A DNA stretch of 64,000 nt from CAWBRT01 sp963791145 (lineage in GTDB: Bacteria > Acidobacteriota > Terriglobia > Terriglobales > Acidobacteriaceae). Positions 49,252-60,978 of the stretch are shown here, piece after piece. The stretch is from the NCBI GenBank assembly GCA_963791145.1, contig CAWBRT010000010.1, positions 1 to 64,000 of the forward strand, given 5' to 3'. How positions within the stretch are numbered: the stretch's first letter is position 1; each line of letters starts with the position of its first letter. Under the pieces are notes generated by a model. It ran no database searches and was not told the DNA's origin. It was given only the letters and a program-made list of their open reading frames with translations. The position numbers and the translations under genes are program-made.

Positions 49252-49917
49252 TCAGGGCCCGGTCTGTTCCGCGCCGCCTAAAGGAAGGAAGTACTGCGTG
49301 CCGCGCACCGGCTCGCTCAGTCGCTGCAACAATTCCCGCAGGTCCTGGCTGTCTTCCACGAAGTCGATCTCCGAGGTGTTTACCACCAGCAGGTCGGAGG
49401 CGCTGTAGTGGAAGAAGAAATGTTCGTAGGCGCGGTTGACTTCAGCCATGTAATCCAGGTTGAGTGCGCGTTCGCCGGCCGCGTTCTTTTTGCGCAGGCG
49501 CTTGCGCAGCACCTCGGTCGAGGCCTGCAGGTAGATCACCAGGTCGGGCGTGGGAACCTGGTTGCGGAAGAGCTTGTAATAGCGGTCATAAACCTCCAAC
49601 TCGGGATCGGCGAGGTTGAGGTTGGCGAAGATCTTGTCTTTTTCCAGGATGTAATCGGCCACCAGCACGCGGCGCGAGTTGGGCCCGATGTCGAGGGCCT
49701 GCAGTTGTTCGAAGCGGCGTATCAGGAAAGCGAGCTGCGCTTGAAAGGCGGCGCCGGTCCGGCCGTCATAAAAGGCGTCGAGAAAGGGGTTGTCCTCCGG
49801 CTCCAGCAGCAGTTGCCCGTGCAGCTTCTCGGCGATGATGCGCGCCAGGGTGCTCTTGCCGACCCGGATTGGACCTTCAACCGCGATATAGCGTGGTGCT
49901 TCGAAGAGATTCGCCAT
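49252..49917 (-). CDS. Deoxynucleoside kinase family protein
   Basis: 221 residues. P-loop VEGPIRVGKSTLA, then LLLEPEDNPFLDAFY, the DRY-type motif EVYDRYYKLF and the Arg-rich lid LRKRLRKKN. Phosphorylates deoxynucleosides in salvage; dGK and dCK-like members share these motifs. Single gene. Start ATG 49915-49917. 49918-50279 has no gene but holds a 94-bp dispersed repeat. Confidence 0.9.
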   Translation of the reverse strand: MANLFEAPRYIAVEGPIRVGKSTLARIIAEKLHGQLLLEPEDNPFLDAFYDGRTGAAFQAQLAFLIRRFEQLQALDIGPNSRRVLVADYILEKDKIFANLNLADPELEVYDRYYKLFRNQVPTPDLVIYLQASTEVLRKRLRKKNAAGERALNLDYMAEVNRAYEHFFFHYSASDLLVVNTSEIDFVEDSQDLRELLQRLSEPVRGTQYFLPLGGAEQTGP

Positions 49918-50172
49918 GGAATCGGCGCTGCCTCCCGCAGTCTCCCCGGCAAATGACCCGCACTTGCCGGAGGAGCCGCCGATGGCAGCATATCGCCGCT
50001 TTCGTCCGTGCGCAATTGCGCGATCAGTAAACGAAAGATACCCGCCTTAACCCGCGCCGGTTCTTCCGTTTGGAGGCTAGGGCGGACCCGCGCGGCGGCC
50101 GGTATGATTCGGGAACAGCAGGGAATTCGGGGAGCCATGCCGCGGTTGCGTAAAATGGTCCCCAACCAATGC

Positions 50173-50266
50173 TAGACCGGATCCGCGTAAGGTATATCCC
50201 GTGCGGTAGCCGGGCGATCAGCCCGGCGGTGATAGCGAAGGGTACACCTACTTTGAATCCGCTCTA
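50173..50266. repeat. 94-bp dispersed repeat, copy 1
   Basis: About 85% identical to 61393-61486. Ends are imperfect inverted repeats (TAGACCGGATCC at left, GAATCCGCTCTA at right), and the core is the palindrome GCCGGGC-GATCA-GCCCGGC. No ORF. Probably a MITE or REP-like element. Confidence 0.75.
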
Positions 50267-50279
50267 ACGGGAGGAACCT

Positions 50280-50696
50280 ATGGCTGATCGGAAGTCAGGC
50301 CCATCACAGCCACAATCGACTGGCGAGAGCGCCAAGCCTTTTGTCGTCGAGTACTACTACAAGACGAAGTGGGGACACGCCGAGGAGTTCATCTCTCTGT
50401 TCAAGAAGAACCACCTTCCCATCCTGCGGAAGCAGGTGGAACTCGGCCGCTTTCTGGAAGTCACGGCGCACACTCCGCGCTACCACGCCACCGAGGATGG
50501 CCGCTGGGATTACCGCATCACTATCGTCTTTGCCAGCGCCGCGGCGGCGATGGAGGGCTCCCCCAGCGAAAAAACTCTGGCTGCGCAGATGTTTCCCGAC
50601 CAGGAAACTTTCCGGCGCGAAGAGCAGCGCCGCTTCCAGATCCTGGAGGCGCACTGGGACCTGCCGATCAAGACGGTGGACCTGGAGCCCCGCTAA
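50280..50696 (+). CDS. Conserved hypothetical protein
   Basis: 138 residues. After a 20-residue polar tail it has a compact alpha/beta pattern (FVVEYYYKTKWGHAEEFISL, WDYRITIVF) suggestive of a dimeric alpha-beta barrel. No cofactor motif. GGGAGG lies 9 nt upstream of ATG 50280. Function unknown. Confidence 0.65.
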   Translation: MADRKSGPSQPQSTGESAKPFVVEYYYKTKWGHAEEFISLFKKNHLPILRKQVELGRFLEVTAHTPRYHATEDGRWDYRITIVFASAAAAMEGSPSEKTLAAQMFPDQETFRREEQRRFQILEAHWDLPIKTVDLEPR

Positions 50697-50746
50697 GGGA
50701 CTTCCGGCCGCTTGCTGTTCCGGGGATCGTCCAGACGCCACCGGCC

Positions 50747-51685
50747 TTAGTGCGGCGACGGTATGGCTATGCTCTTCAGCAGGTCACGCAGGTCGCGGTT
50801 CATCAGCGACACGCGGGCTCTGAGGTCGAGAAGCATGGCGCTGCGATCCGCCAGAACGTCGATGGAAAGCTTTTTATGCTGGCCGATGCTGCTGGTGAGC
50901 ACGTCGATTTTCTTTTGCGAACCCGGCGCATCTGCGGGCCCGATCCTGCCGAACCGCACCCATTCGCTGATCAATTGCTCCCGCCAGGACACGTGGATGC
51001 GCGGATCATTGACCGGCGGCCGGTTGAGGTAACGCCATACGTCCTCCGGATAGACGCTGCGCAGTTCGGTGAAGCGCCCGAAGAGCGGCGCAAGCATATT
51101 CGGCGCCACGCCCAGCATCTGCCGTCCGCCTTTCTGCCGCAGGCCAAGAATCGAGAGGAAGACGCCGCCGGCTCCGCCGCCCACCCCGACGGCGTCCCCG
51201 GCCATGGCCGTGTTGTCCCAAAATTGCATGGCGGTGCCGATGATTCCGGTGCCCGTTCCCGCGACAATGTTTGCCAGCGAAAGCAAGTTAACTTTCTTGT
51301 CCCGCACGCCGGAAAGCGCGTCGCGGACCTCGCTTATCTGCGCTCGTTCAAATTCGATCTCTCCTACGACTTCGTCCACATCGAGGGCTGACGTGAGGAC
51401 AACCTCTGTGATCTGCTGGCGCAAGTAGATCTCTTCCAACGACGTACCGGCCACTCCTTCATGCTGTGAAGCCAGCAGGCGAACACGGTCCACTAACGGC
51501 TTCACTCCGATGTCGGTGGCAATCTGCTCTACTTCGGGGGCCAGCGGGGCCATGGGCTCTGAAGTATGGGAAAGATTCGCACCTGGTTTGGGATCAGCGT
51601 CCTGGGAAGATTGACCGTTACCTGCACAAGGGAAAACGAGCAAGGTGACAGCGAGCAGAAGTTTGCCGCTCTTTCGGCTGAGCAT
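50747..51685 (-). CDS. Exported hypothetical protein
   Basis: 312 residues from ATG 51683-51685. Signal peptide MLSRKSGKLLLAVTLLVFPC, then a polar helical region, one hydrophobic glycine-rich segment (VGVGGGAGGVFLSILGL) and a C-terminal helical domain ending VSLMNRDLRDLLKSI. A longer ORF extends upstream but the internal start gives a proper signal. Family unknown. Confidence 0.6.
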   Translation of the reverse strand: MLSRKSGKLLLAVTLLVFPCAGNGQSSQDADPKPGANLSHTSEPMAPLAPEVEQIATDIGVKPLVDRVRLLASQHEGVAGTSLEEIYLRQQITEVVLTSALDVDEVVGEIEFERAQISEVRDALSGVRDKKVNLLSLANIVAGTGTGIIGTAMQFWDNTAMAGDAVGVGGGAGGVFLSILGLRQKGGRQMLGVAPNMLAPLFGRFTELRSVYPEDVWRYLNRPPVNDPRIHVSWREQLISEWVRFGRIGPADAPGSQKKIDVLTSSIGQHKKLSIDVLADRSAMLLDLRARVSLMNRDLRDLLKSIAIPSPH

Positions 51686-51758
51686 ACCTGACCTCGGGGG
51701 ATGAGATACAGATACGTGGAGGAGAAAGAGAAGGGCCACGTTGTCTGTTGACAGGTGC

Positions 51759-51790
51759 CCCACCTTCGCCACACAGCAGGCCAAGGTGGG
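51759..51790. repeat. Intergenic hairpin, CCCA...TGGG family
   Basis: CCCACCTTCGCC and GGCCAAGGTGGG (one mismatch) around an 8-nt loop. Lies in the gap between the exported protein and the radical SAM gene. Confidence 0.6.
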
Positions 51791-51800
51791 ATCGACATTG

Positions 51801-53927
51801 CTAGTCGCCCGCCAGCAGTTCCCGTTCATCCTGGCGCTCCTCCACCTGGGACGGCCTATCGCCTGCCGGGGCGACCGCGCTGATGGGAACAAAACCGCCG
51901 GCAGCCGGCTTTTCGCCGAGCACGTGCTGGCGGTAGAGAGCCATCATGCGCTCGCGCTCCGCCTGTTCCTTGAGCTTGGCTTCGCGCGCGCGCAGCTTCT
52001 CGTCGCGGGCGTTCTTGGCGATGCCGAGCTTATCGAGGGTATCGTTGGCGGCGGCGTGCACGTGCTCCGGGTTCAGCTTGAGCGAGTGCTCGGTGGAATC
52101 CAGCGCCACCTGTTTTCCGCCGGCGAAGATTTCGTGCCGCCCGTGTTCCGCGTACCACTTGGTGAGAGTGGCCGTCATGTGCATCTTCTCGACGATGTTG
52201 CGCCAGCCGATTCCCGTGTTGTAGGCGCAGAAGCTGATCTCGCCCTGCTGGGTGGCGTAGGGAATGATGCACTGCTCGGTGCGGCGGAAGTCGTAATTGA
52301 ACAGGTCCTGGAACCACATGCCGGCGATGAACAGGAAGTTCCAGCGGTCGGTGCGGCGCTTTTGGATATCAGCGGACGTGCGGCTGGGATCGCTACGCCC
52401 ATAGCGGTCGGCCGCGCCGGGCGTGGCGCCGAAGGTCTTGTCGAATTTCTTCAGCAGGTCGAGTGAAGCGGAAGTGGGTGGGCGTCTTGAACGGATCGTA
52501 ATTGCGTCCCAGCGGCCAGCGCCATGCCGACGAGCGAGAGAAAGCGTCCACGCGCCGCGTCGTTCACTTTGGCGACGTCGTTGGCGATGCGGTCGCCGTT
52601 CAGGAACGCCGTCACCGGCACCGCCTCGCCGGTTTGCTTATCGACCATGATGGCCATGCCTACGCCGCAGTTCGGATGGCAGCCGCAGGAGAACGATCCC
52701 CAGTCCGTGCTCGGGACCGTGCACCAGGTCGGCCCAATCGCTGAAGGTGGACATGAAGGAGATCGGAAACCAGTCGCGCGCCGGCTCGCCCAGCCCGGTT
52801 TGCGCCTTGACGTCGCGAGCCAGGTGCGAGAGCGTGTAGCGCTGCGCCTGGCGCCGCTCGTCGGTTACCTGCTCGTCGCGGCCCGTAAACGAGACCGGCT
52901 GGAATGACAGGAACGACATCTTGCGCGGATTGTCGAGCGCAAACTGCACGATTCGCCCAACCTGCTCGTTGTTGATGCCGTTCACGATGGTCGTCACCGG
53001 CACGATCTCCACGCCCGCCGCGTACAGGTTCTCAATGGCGCGCAGCTTCACGTCGAACAGGTTGCCGACTTTGCGGTGCGAGTTGGCGGCGTTGCCGATG
53101 CCGTCGAATTGCAGGTAGGCGTAGCGCAGTCCGGCCTCGGCGGCCTTTTTGCAGAACTCCGGACTCTTGGCGAACTCGATGCCGTTGGTGGCCGCCTGCA
53201 CGGAGTTGTAGCCGACCTTGCGGGCGTAGGCGACGGCATCCAGGAAGTAGGGCGAAAGCGTCGGCTCGCCGCCGGAGAACTGCACGCTCATCTGCCGCCT
53301 GGGCTTGATGGTGATGGCGTCGTCGAGCAGCTGCTTGATCTCTTCCCAGCTCAGTTCGTGCACGAAGCCGACCTGGTTGGCGTCCATGAAGCAGGGATCG
53401 CACATCATGTTGCAGCGGTTGGTCAGGTCGATGGTCAGCACCGAACCGCGCCCGTACTTGACGGTCGAGCTGCCGTGATGGTGCAGCCGCTCGTCGTTGT
53501 GAGCGCGGATGTCGCGTCCCGGGAAGACCTTCTCCAAGTGGCTGAAGAACTCGGTGTCGATGGCCATCACGTCTTCGAAGTGGCCGTGCTCGGGGCAGTC
53601 CTTCACCATCAGGATCCGGCCATCGCGCTCGATGATCTCGGCCTTGATCTCGCCGCGCTTTTCCGTCATCAGCACTTCCAGCGGCAGCTTTCCCTCGAGT
53701 ATCTGCCGGCGGATCTCCGGCACGCACTTCGGGCAGAGCGAGTCGGTGCTGCGCGGCCAGCCCAGCGGCGGCTTGCTCTTCTGGTAGGACTTGAGCAGCG
53801 GCTTGTCGCTCCAGTTGGGCGTAAACGATTGCCCCGGATAAGCGGCACTCAGCTTCTCAAAGACCGCCCAGGCGGCTTTGGCGACGTAGGTAAGAGCCTT
53901 CTCGACGTATTTAACCGGCTTGTGCAT
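51801..53927 (-). CDS. Radical SAM protein, Tes-like (membrane-spanning lipid synthase candidate), frameshifted
   Basis: Three minus-strand ORFs join into one gene of about 705 residues from ATG 53925-53927, with frame changes near 52700, 52500 and 52450. Order: Cys-rich start (SLCPKCVPEIRR, VKDCPEHG), radical SAM site LTNRCNMMCDPCF (Cx3Cx2C), FSGGEPTLS, then FSCGCHPNCGVGMA (extra Fe-S cysteines) and a long C-terminal domain FNYDFRRTEQCIIPYATQQG. This matches tetraether synthase/MJ0619-type proteins, which couple lipid tails. Members in Acidobacteriota are linked to membrane-spanning lipids. The substrate here is inferred. Indels look like sequencing errors. Confidence 0.75.
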
Positions 53928-54128
53928 TCCTTCTACTCCGCAGGGCCAAATTTCAGGCTTCCTATGCTATGCAGGACGCGGCGCGGCTCCCAACCCGGAA
54001 TCCACGAACGGCCCAGGATTTGCAGCCGACGGCGACATGTCACATCGAATGGTGATGACAATCACGCCGCTAATGTTCGCCACATTCCAGCCTTGCCGCC
54101 GGCCGGGAAAGCACCCAAACTGGTAGCG

Positions 54129-54590
54129 ATGAGCAGCAGCAACCAGCAATCCGACGGTGGCGAACTCGCGACCGAGATCAACCGCCTGCTGACCGCGGCC
54201 CGCCTGCACGCCCAGCGCGTCTACTCCACCGAGCTGGACTTCAGCGAGCGCAGCATCGCCGACCTGGACCTCATCCTGGCTCGCATGAGCGAGATGATTC
54301 CGCGCGGCCGCCTGCAGAAGTTGCTCAAGCGGCAACCCGCGCCCGAGCAGATCGCCGGCATCGCCCTGATGTACGGCATCTACCTGGGCGAGGTCCTGCG
54401 GCGCAAGCTGGGTGGCGAGTGGCGCGTGGAGATGATCGAAGGATCGAAGGCGGTAGCGCTGCGGCTGCCGGCCGGCCTCGCTGTTTATCCCGCGTCCGAG
54501 ACTTACAGGCGCTTGACGAAACCGGAAGAAGCAGGCGTGGAGGAATTCTTTCAGAAGGTTTGCGAGACGGCGGCAAAGGGCTCAACGTAG
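54129..54590 (+). CDS. Hypothetical protein
   Basis: 153 residues from ATG 54129. Helical, no signal: ELDFSERSIADLDLILARMS, then LMYGIYLGEVLRRKLGGEW. The pattern of an acidic helical N-terminus with a YGIYLGE motif recurs in hypothetical proteins of similar length; function unknown. It is divergent from the radical SAM gene with 201 nt between them. Confidence 0.6.
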   Translation: MSSSNQQSDGGELATEINRLLTAARLHAQRVYSTELDFSERSIADLDLILARMSEMIPRGRLQKLLKRQPAPEQIAGIALMYGIYLGEVLRRKLGGEWRVEMIEGSKAVALRLPAGLAVYPASETYRRLTKPEEAGVEEFFQKVCETAAKGST

Positions 54591-54834
54591 GCCGCTCAGC
54601 ATGACATCCCTTGGGAAACCGACCCAGTAGCCGCAGCGATCTTCAGAGCGGCGACAAGAGCGAATCATCCGGTCGCCTGCTACTCCGCATTCTGCCTCTT
54701 CCGTCAGCCCGCAAGAAGTCGTAAACTGAGTGCTTGGGTGAGGTGGCACGTGTGCTCCGGAGGCGGCGAGAGTCGCCGGTACCGGAGATGCAAGCCGCCG
54801 CTCCGCTTATAACTCCCATCTACAGGCGATCTCT

Positions 54835-57556
<2,722 letters not shown>

Positions 57557-57570
57557 CGGAATCAAAAACG

Positions 57571-57599
57571 TGAAGGGCACGGTGGCACCGTGCCCTTCA
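57571..57599. terminator. Strong hairpin between convergent acnA and PEP-CTERM genes
   Basis: 13-bp perfect stem TGAAGGGCACGGT with ACCGTGCCCTTCA and a 3-nt loop, followed on the plus strand by CTGTTT. The stem is strong in both directions and may serve both genes. A full T-run is lacking. Confidence 0.7.
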
Positions 57600-57625
57600 C
57601 TGTTTCCGCAATTCGAATCCGCCGG

Positions 57626-58349
57626 CTAAGGTGTTTCAGGCTCTTTCTGGTTGGAAGAGTCCGACGATGCCAGACGGTTCTTGCGGCGGAAATATCCGCC
57701 CAATACGGCCAAGCCGCTGCCCAGCAGAGCTAAGCTGGCCGGCTCCGGAACCGGTCCGCCGATGAGCTCTTGCGGCGTGCTGCCCGCATCCGGGCCGCTG
57801 GTTACCTTATTGGAACCTGGAGTGTAGATGTACACGTTATTGAATTCGGAGTTCGCATCGTTCTTGTGCGTTGCCGCTGAGCTAGCAGGTTTGCGTGGTG
57901 GTGCTGTTGTAGATGCTCTGATCGCCGCTGGCCCAAGTCGTGGGATTGGAAAAGAGGCCCCAGATAGCGTAGTTGATCGCTGTAGCCAACGCGGAAGTTG
58001 GGTTCGTGCCAAGCTGCAGATAGAGCCAGCCCGCCTCTCTGTACAGTTGGGCTACGGCGGTAGTTCCCAGGCTTCCAAACATGAGGGTGGTGCCGTTGGT
58101 CAGCGCGGTGCCGAGGCTGTACACGTTCGCCGTCCACGTGTCCCCGCTGTGGAGAGCATTGCCGACATCGTCGCACAGCATCGAAGCGCTAACGCCACCA
58201 GCCGTCACGCTGTAAGGGTAGACCTGCCAACTCCCGCCACTGGGCGAGGGCGTTGATCCACCGTTAAACGTAATCTGAGTGGTGGTCGCCCCAGCCGCTA
58301 CGGACAGCAACACCATCCCCAGGACTACTGTCAGCTTAAACTTGTGCAT
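57626..58349 (-). CDS. PEP-CTERM sorted exported protein, one frameshift
   Basis: From ATG 58347-58349: signal peptide MHKFKLTVVLGMVLLSVAAG, a beta-rich Ser/Thr/Gly domain, a frame change near 57885, and the C-terminal sorting signal PVPEPASLALLGSGLAVLGG followed by basic FRRKNR. About 240 residues. PEP-CTERM proteins are cleaved by exosortase and reach the surface or extracellular matrix. No exosortase gene is in the window. Confidence 0.8.
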
Positions 58350-58984
58350 CGTTCGTATGTTCCTTAAAAGTGCTAAGTCGTCTGGCATGAAGAGGAGCAA
58401 GTACATGTCCAACCGTGTCGTCTATAAGTACTGAAAATAAAAGAGATAAATAAGGCCTATCGGGGAGGAGTGCAAGGATTTGCACTTCTTGGGTAACCAT
58501 TTCCTGGCAAAAGTTTTACTGCTTTAGTAACCAACCATCATTGGTTACCAATGAACTGATGGTCCTGGCAGACCCGTCCGCTTGGCCGGTGGCGTCCGAA
58601 GAGCCTGGGCAGGACCGAACGTCACCGGCTACGGATCTGAAGAATCAGGCAAAAAACACCATCAGGCTGTAGGTCCGCGGCCGGTTGGGCGACTCGCTTG
58701 TCAAGCCCTTGGAAGGGTCATGTCACTGATTACAAAAGCCAAATCGCATGTCACAATTCCTGGCTGAATCTGTCACACTGGTATTAGGGCAGCAAAAGGC
58801 GGCACCCTTTGGCTTCATCTCTCTGGAGCATCTCATCCACGGGGTTCCTGACAGATTCCCTTCTTGCGTCTCCTGAGGCGGCGCGCAGAAGTTCTTTGAA
58901 ATGTCATATTTAGCCGCAAGTCTTTAAGATTGTCATATCTACGGGAAGACAGCACCCTAAACCCTTGGCGCTGTCATATTTAGC
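58350..58984. promoter_or_regulatory. PEP-CTERM upstream region with palindromes and TGTCA repeats
   Basis: No gene. Holds the palindrome AGTGCAA-GGAT-TTGCACT (58469-58486), a second palindrome GTAACCAA-6 nt-TTGGTTAC (58527-58548) with a further GGTAACC at 58491, and six TGTCA[CT]A copies at 58721, 58749, 58771, 58902, 58931 and 58972. The palindromes could be regulator sites for the PEP-CTERM gene; the TGTCA copies look like IS21-type terminal repeats. Both are inferred from shape. Confidence 0.45.
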
Positions 58985-59011
58985 AAAAAACACCGGGGGA
59001 GGGTCCCCCGG
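58985..59011 (-). terminator. Rho-independent terminator after the deiodinase-like gene
   Basis: On the minus strand CCGGGGGA-CCC-TCCCCCGG is followed by TGTTTTTTG. It lies 88 nt downstream of the stop at 59099. Confidence 0.8.
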
Positions 59012-59098
59012 GCCGTTCAGGGGCATGGAGCCCACTGAGGAGTCGCTGCCGTTAATCGGGAACTCCCGGTAACGGCCGAACCAGGCTCTGCGAGATGC

Positions 59099-60025
59099 TC
59101 AGATTCCAACGGCTTCGTAGTCGTCGGCCGGGCCCCGGCGGGAACGGGTTGCGTAGTCGTAGCCGTGGTAGGGGGCCTGCTCCAAGCGGCGGCGGCGCAG
59201 CACGATGCCGAACCACAGGCCTAAACCGAGAACACCGGCCACGGCGGCAATGGTGGCGGCGGTCACCCGCGGATGCTCCATCACGGGAGAGGCCACGCGA
59301 CTGCCCATCAGCGCCAGCCTTCCGGGAACCCCAAGTTCCCGCTGGAAGCCGCGCATCGAACGTTCGCCCCCGCGCTCCAGGGCTCGGTAGGCATGCAGAA
59401 AGCTGCTGAGGGCAGGCCAGCCCCTGTCGTCGCCTCCGTGCACCACTGCGTGGTCGACGTTGCGCTTCTCCTGGCGCTCAAGCAACTCTTCCAGCGCTTC
59501 GCGTACGGCGTCGGGGCGTGAGGAGAACGAGCGGAAGGCAATGCGGCCGCTGCGGTCGATGATGTAGGTGGGATTGGGCAGCGAGCCGTAGCGGCGATGC
59601 ACCTTGCCGCCGAGGTCATCGAGCAGGATGGGGAAGGTGATGCTTTCTTCGTCGCGCAGCAGGGCCGCGGCCCGTGCCTTTTCGTGCATATTGCGATGGG
59701 CCGGAAGCCGCTCGCCGGGATGCGCTTCGCGTACATAGACGAGCAGGAACTCCACTCCGCGCTTGCCGTACTTCTGGTGCAGCCGCTCTAAGGCGGGGAC
59801 CGAGCCGGCCGTGAGGGGGCAGGTCGCCGAGCCGAAGGTGAGCACTACGTTGGCACGGTCCTCGAGATCGCTGAGGCGGATCTTGTCGCCCTCCAGGGTC
59901 AACAGTTCGAAGTCCGGAGCCTTTTCCCCCGGCTCCGGCGCGTTGCTGAACCGCGCCTTGGCAACGTTCTTTATGAGGGTACCGCGATGAAATTCCTCGT
60001 AGTTGTAGCGCGATGATCCGAACAT
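59099..60025 (-). CDS. Deiodinase-like redoxin with C-terminal membrane segment
   Basis: 308 residues, ATG 60023-60025. A thioredoxin-fold domain (residues about 30-170) shows LTFGSATCPLTAGS, VEFLLVYVREAHPGE and HRNMHEKARAA, matching iodothyronine deiodinases, where the Cys position is selenocysteine. A helical region follows, then one transmembrane segment (TAATIAAVAGVLGLGLWFG) and a basic/Tyr tail. Bacterial members of this fold act as redoxins. Its next neighbour upstream is a peroxiredoxin. Confidence 0.85.
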   Translation of the reverse strand: MFGSSRYNYEEFHRGTLIKNVAKARFSNAPEPGEKAPDFELLTLEGDKIRLSDLEDRANVVLTFGSATCPLTAGSVPALERLHQKYGKRGVEFLLVYVREAHPGERLPAHRNMHEKARAAALLRDEESITFPILLDDLGGKVHRRYGSLPNPTYIIDRSGRIAFRSFSSRPDAVREALEELLERQEKRNVDHAVVHGGDDRGWPALSSFLHAYRALERGGERSMRGFQRELGVPGRLALMGSRVASPVMEHPRVTAATIAAVAGVLGLGLWFGIVLRRRRLEQAPYHGYDYATRSRRGPADDYEAVGI

Positions 60026-60094
60026 CAGAACTCCTTTATCTCCAAGCCTCCTTTTCGATGCCGTCCTGATTGCCACCGTTGCAGCGGCCCCCTA

Positions 60095-60270
60095 CATTGA
60101 AGATTGCAGATTGACGATTGCAGATTGAGGGTTGCGGATCGCGAGAGATGTGTCGTTCACTTGATCCGCCGAGGTGCTTCAAATACTGACCGACCCTGGC
60201 GGAAAATGCAGTTCAAAAGGCGGACGTTGCTTTCTTTGGCAATCTTCAATCTGCAATCTTCAATCGGCAG
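60095..60270. repeat. Intergenic inverted repeat built of GATTGCAGATTGA words
   Basis: Left arm 60095-60135 carries ATTGAAGATTGCAGATTGAC and a second GATTGCAGATTGA; right arm 60238-60270 carries the complement (AATCTTCAATCTGCAATCTT). Same word as the repeat at 62308-62407. Occupies the gap upstream of the peroxiredoxin. Confidence 0.75.
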
Positions 60271-60285
60271 TAGAATAATTTTCTT

Positions 60286-60772
60286 ATGACACCTCTCAAG
60301 GCGGGTGACGTGGCGCCGGACTTCGATGTGCCGGCGGTGTTGGGTAGCAACAAGACGCGCTTCCGTTTGCGCGACTTCCAGGGCAGGAGGAATGTAGTGC
60401 TGGCCTTCTACGCCCTGGACTGGACGCCGACCTGAGGGGCGCAGATTCCGGCGATGAACCTGGATGCTGGAAAAGTTCGCCGGATACGATGCCCAGGTCG
60501 TGGGCATAAGCGTCGATTCCATTCCCAGCCATCTCGCCTGGCAGAAGAAAGAGATCGGCTGGATCGGCTTTCCTCTGGCGAGCGACTTCTGGCCGCACGG
60601 CGAGGTCGCCCGAAAATATGGAGTGCTGCGCGAGAGCGACCCCATCGCGGGTATTTCCGAGCGCTCCCTCTTCGTCATCGACAAACAGGGAGTCATTGCT
60701 TTTGCCAAGGTCTACCCGCTGGATCGCCCGCCGGAGAACGAAGAGGCGTTCGCGGTGCTGCGCCGGCTTTAG
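60286..60772 (+). CDS. Peroxiredoxin, candidate selenoprotein (TGA at peroxidatic position)
   Basis: AhpC/TSA-type peroxiredoxin, about 161 residues. MTPLKAGDVAPDFDVPAVLG starts at ATG 60286. The motif FYALDWTPT-UGA-GAQIPAMN has an in-frame TGA at 60433-60435 (codon 50), exactly where the peroxidatic Cys of the TxxC motif belongs. The frame is the same before and after it. A later frame change near 60462 (extra G) leads to FAGYDAQVVGISVDSIPSH and SERSLFVIDKQGVIAF, ending in LRRL. A stem-loop follows the TGA. Read-through as selenocysteine is the main hypothesis; a Cys-to-TGA sequencing error or a pseudogene is the alternative. No selA, selB or tRNA-Sec is in the window. Confidence 0.65.
60447..60484 (+). 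promoter_or_regulatory. Possible SECIS hairpin after the TGA codon
   Basis: Twelve nt after the TGA, TCCGGC and GCCGGA pair (6 bp), followed inward by a GAT bulge and GAAC with GTTC (4 bp), closing on a 15-nt loop that contains GG. Bacterial SECIS hairpins sit right after the Sec codon, so position fits; loop consensus is loose and was not tested. Confidence 0.35.
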
Positions 60773-60978
60773 CGGTTCACCAGAAGGCGCACTCACATAG
60801 GTCGTCATCCTGAGCGACCGAAGGCCCGCTTATGGCTGAAGGGAGCCGAAGGATCTTGCATTTCTGCAGATGGGTGGCGGTCGAAATCAACTGCAGGTGC
60901 CTCGACTCCCCCGCTTTGCGGGGTCGCTCGGCATGACGCCCCATATGTGGGACGATTACCCGGTTCAAAGACCGGCGA
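60773..60978. repeat. Gene-free gap with a GTCATCCTGAG-ended element
   Basis: GTCATCCTGAGCGACC (60804-60819) and GGTCGCTCGGCATGAC (60922-60937) form 16-bp inverted ends with two mismatches. The interior has GGATCTTGC and CTCGACTCCCC. A similar remnant occurs at about 47665-47730. No gene. Confidence 0.6.

Noticed and set aside
53076..54590. 504-codon plus-strand ORF across the radical SAM gene
   Set aside because: Only the last 153 codons from ATG 54129 look real; the rest is antisense to the radical SAM domain.
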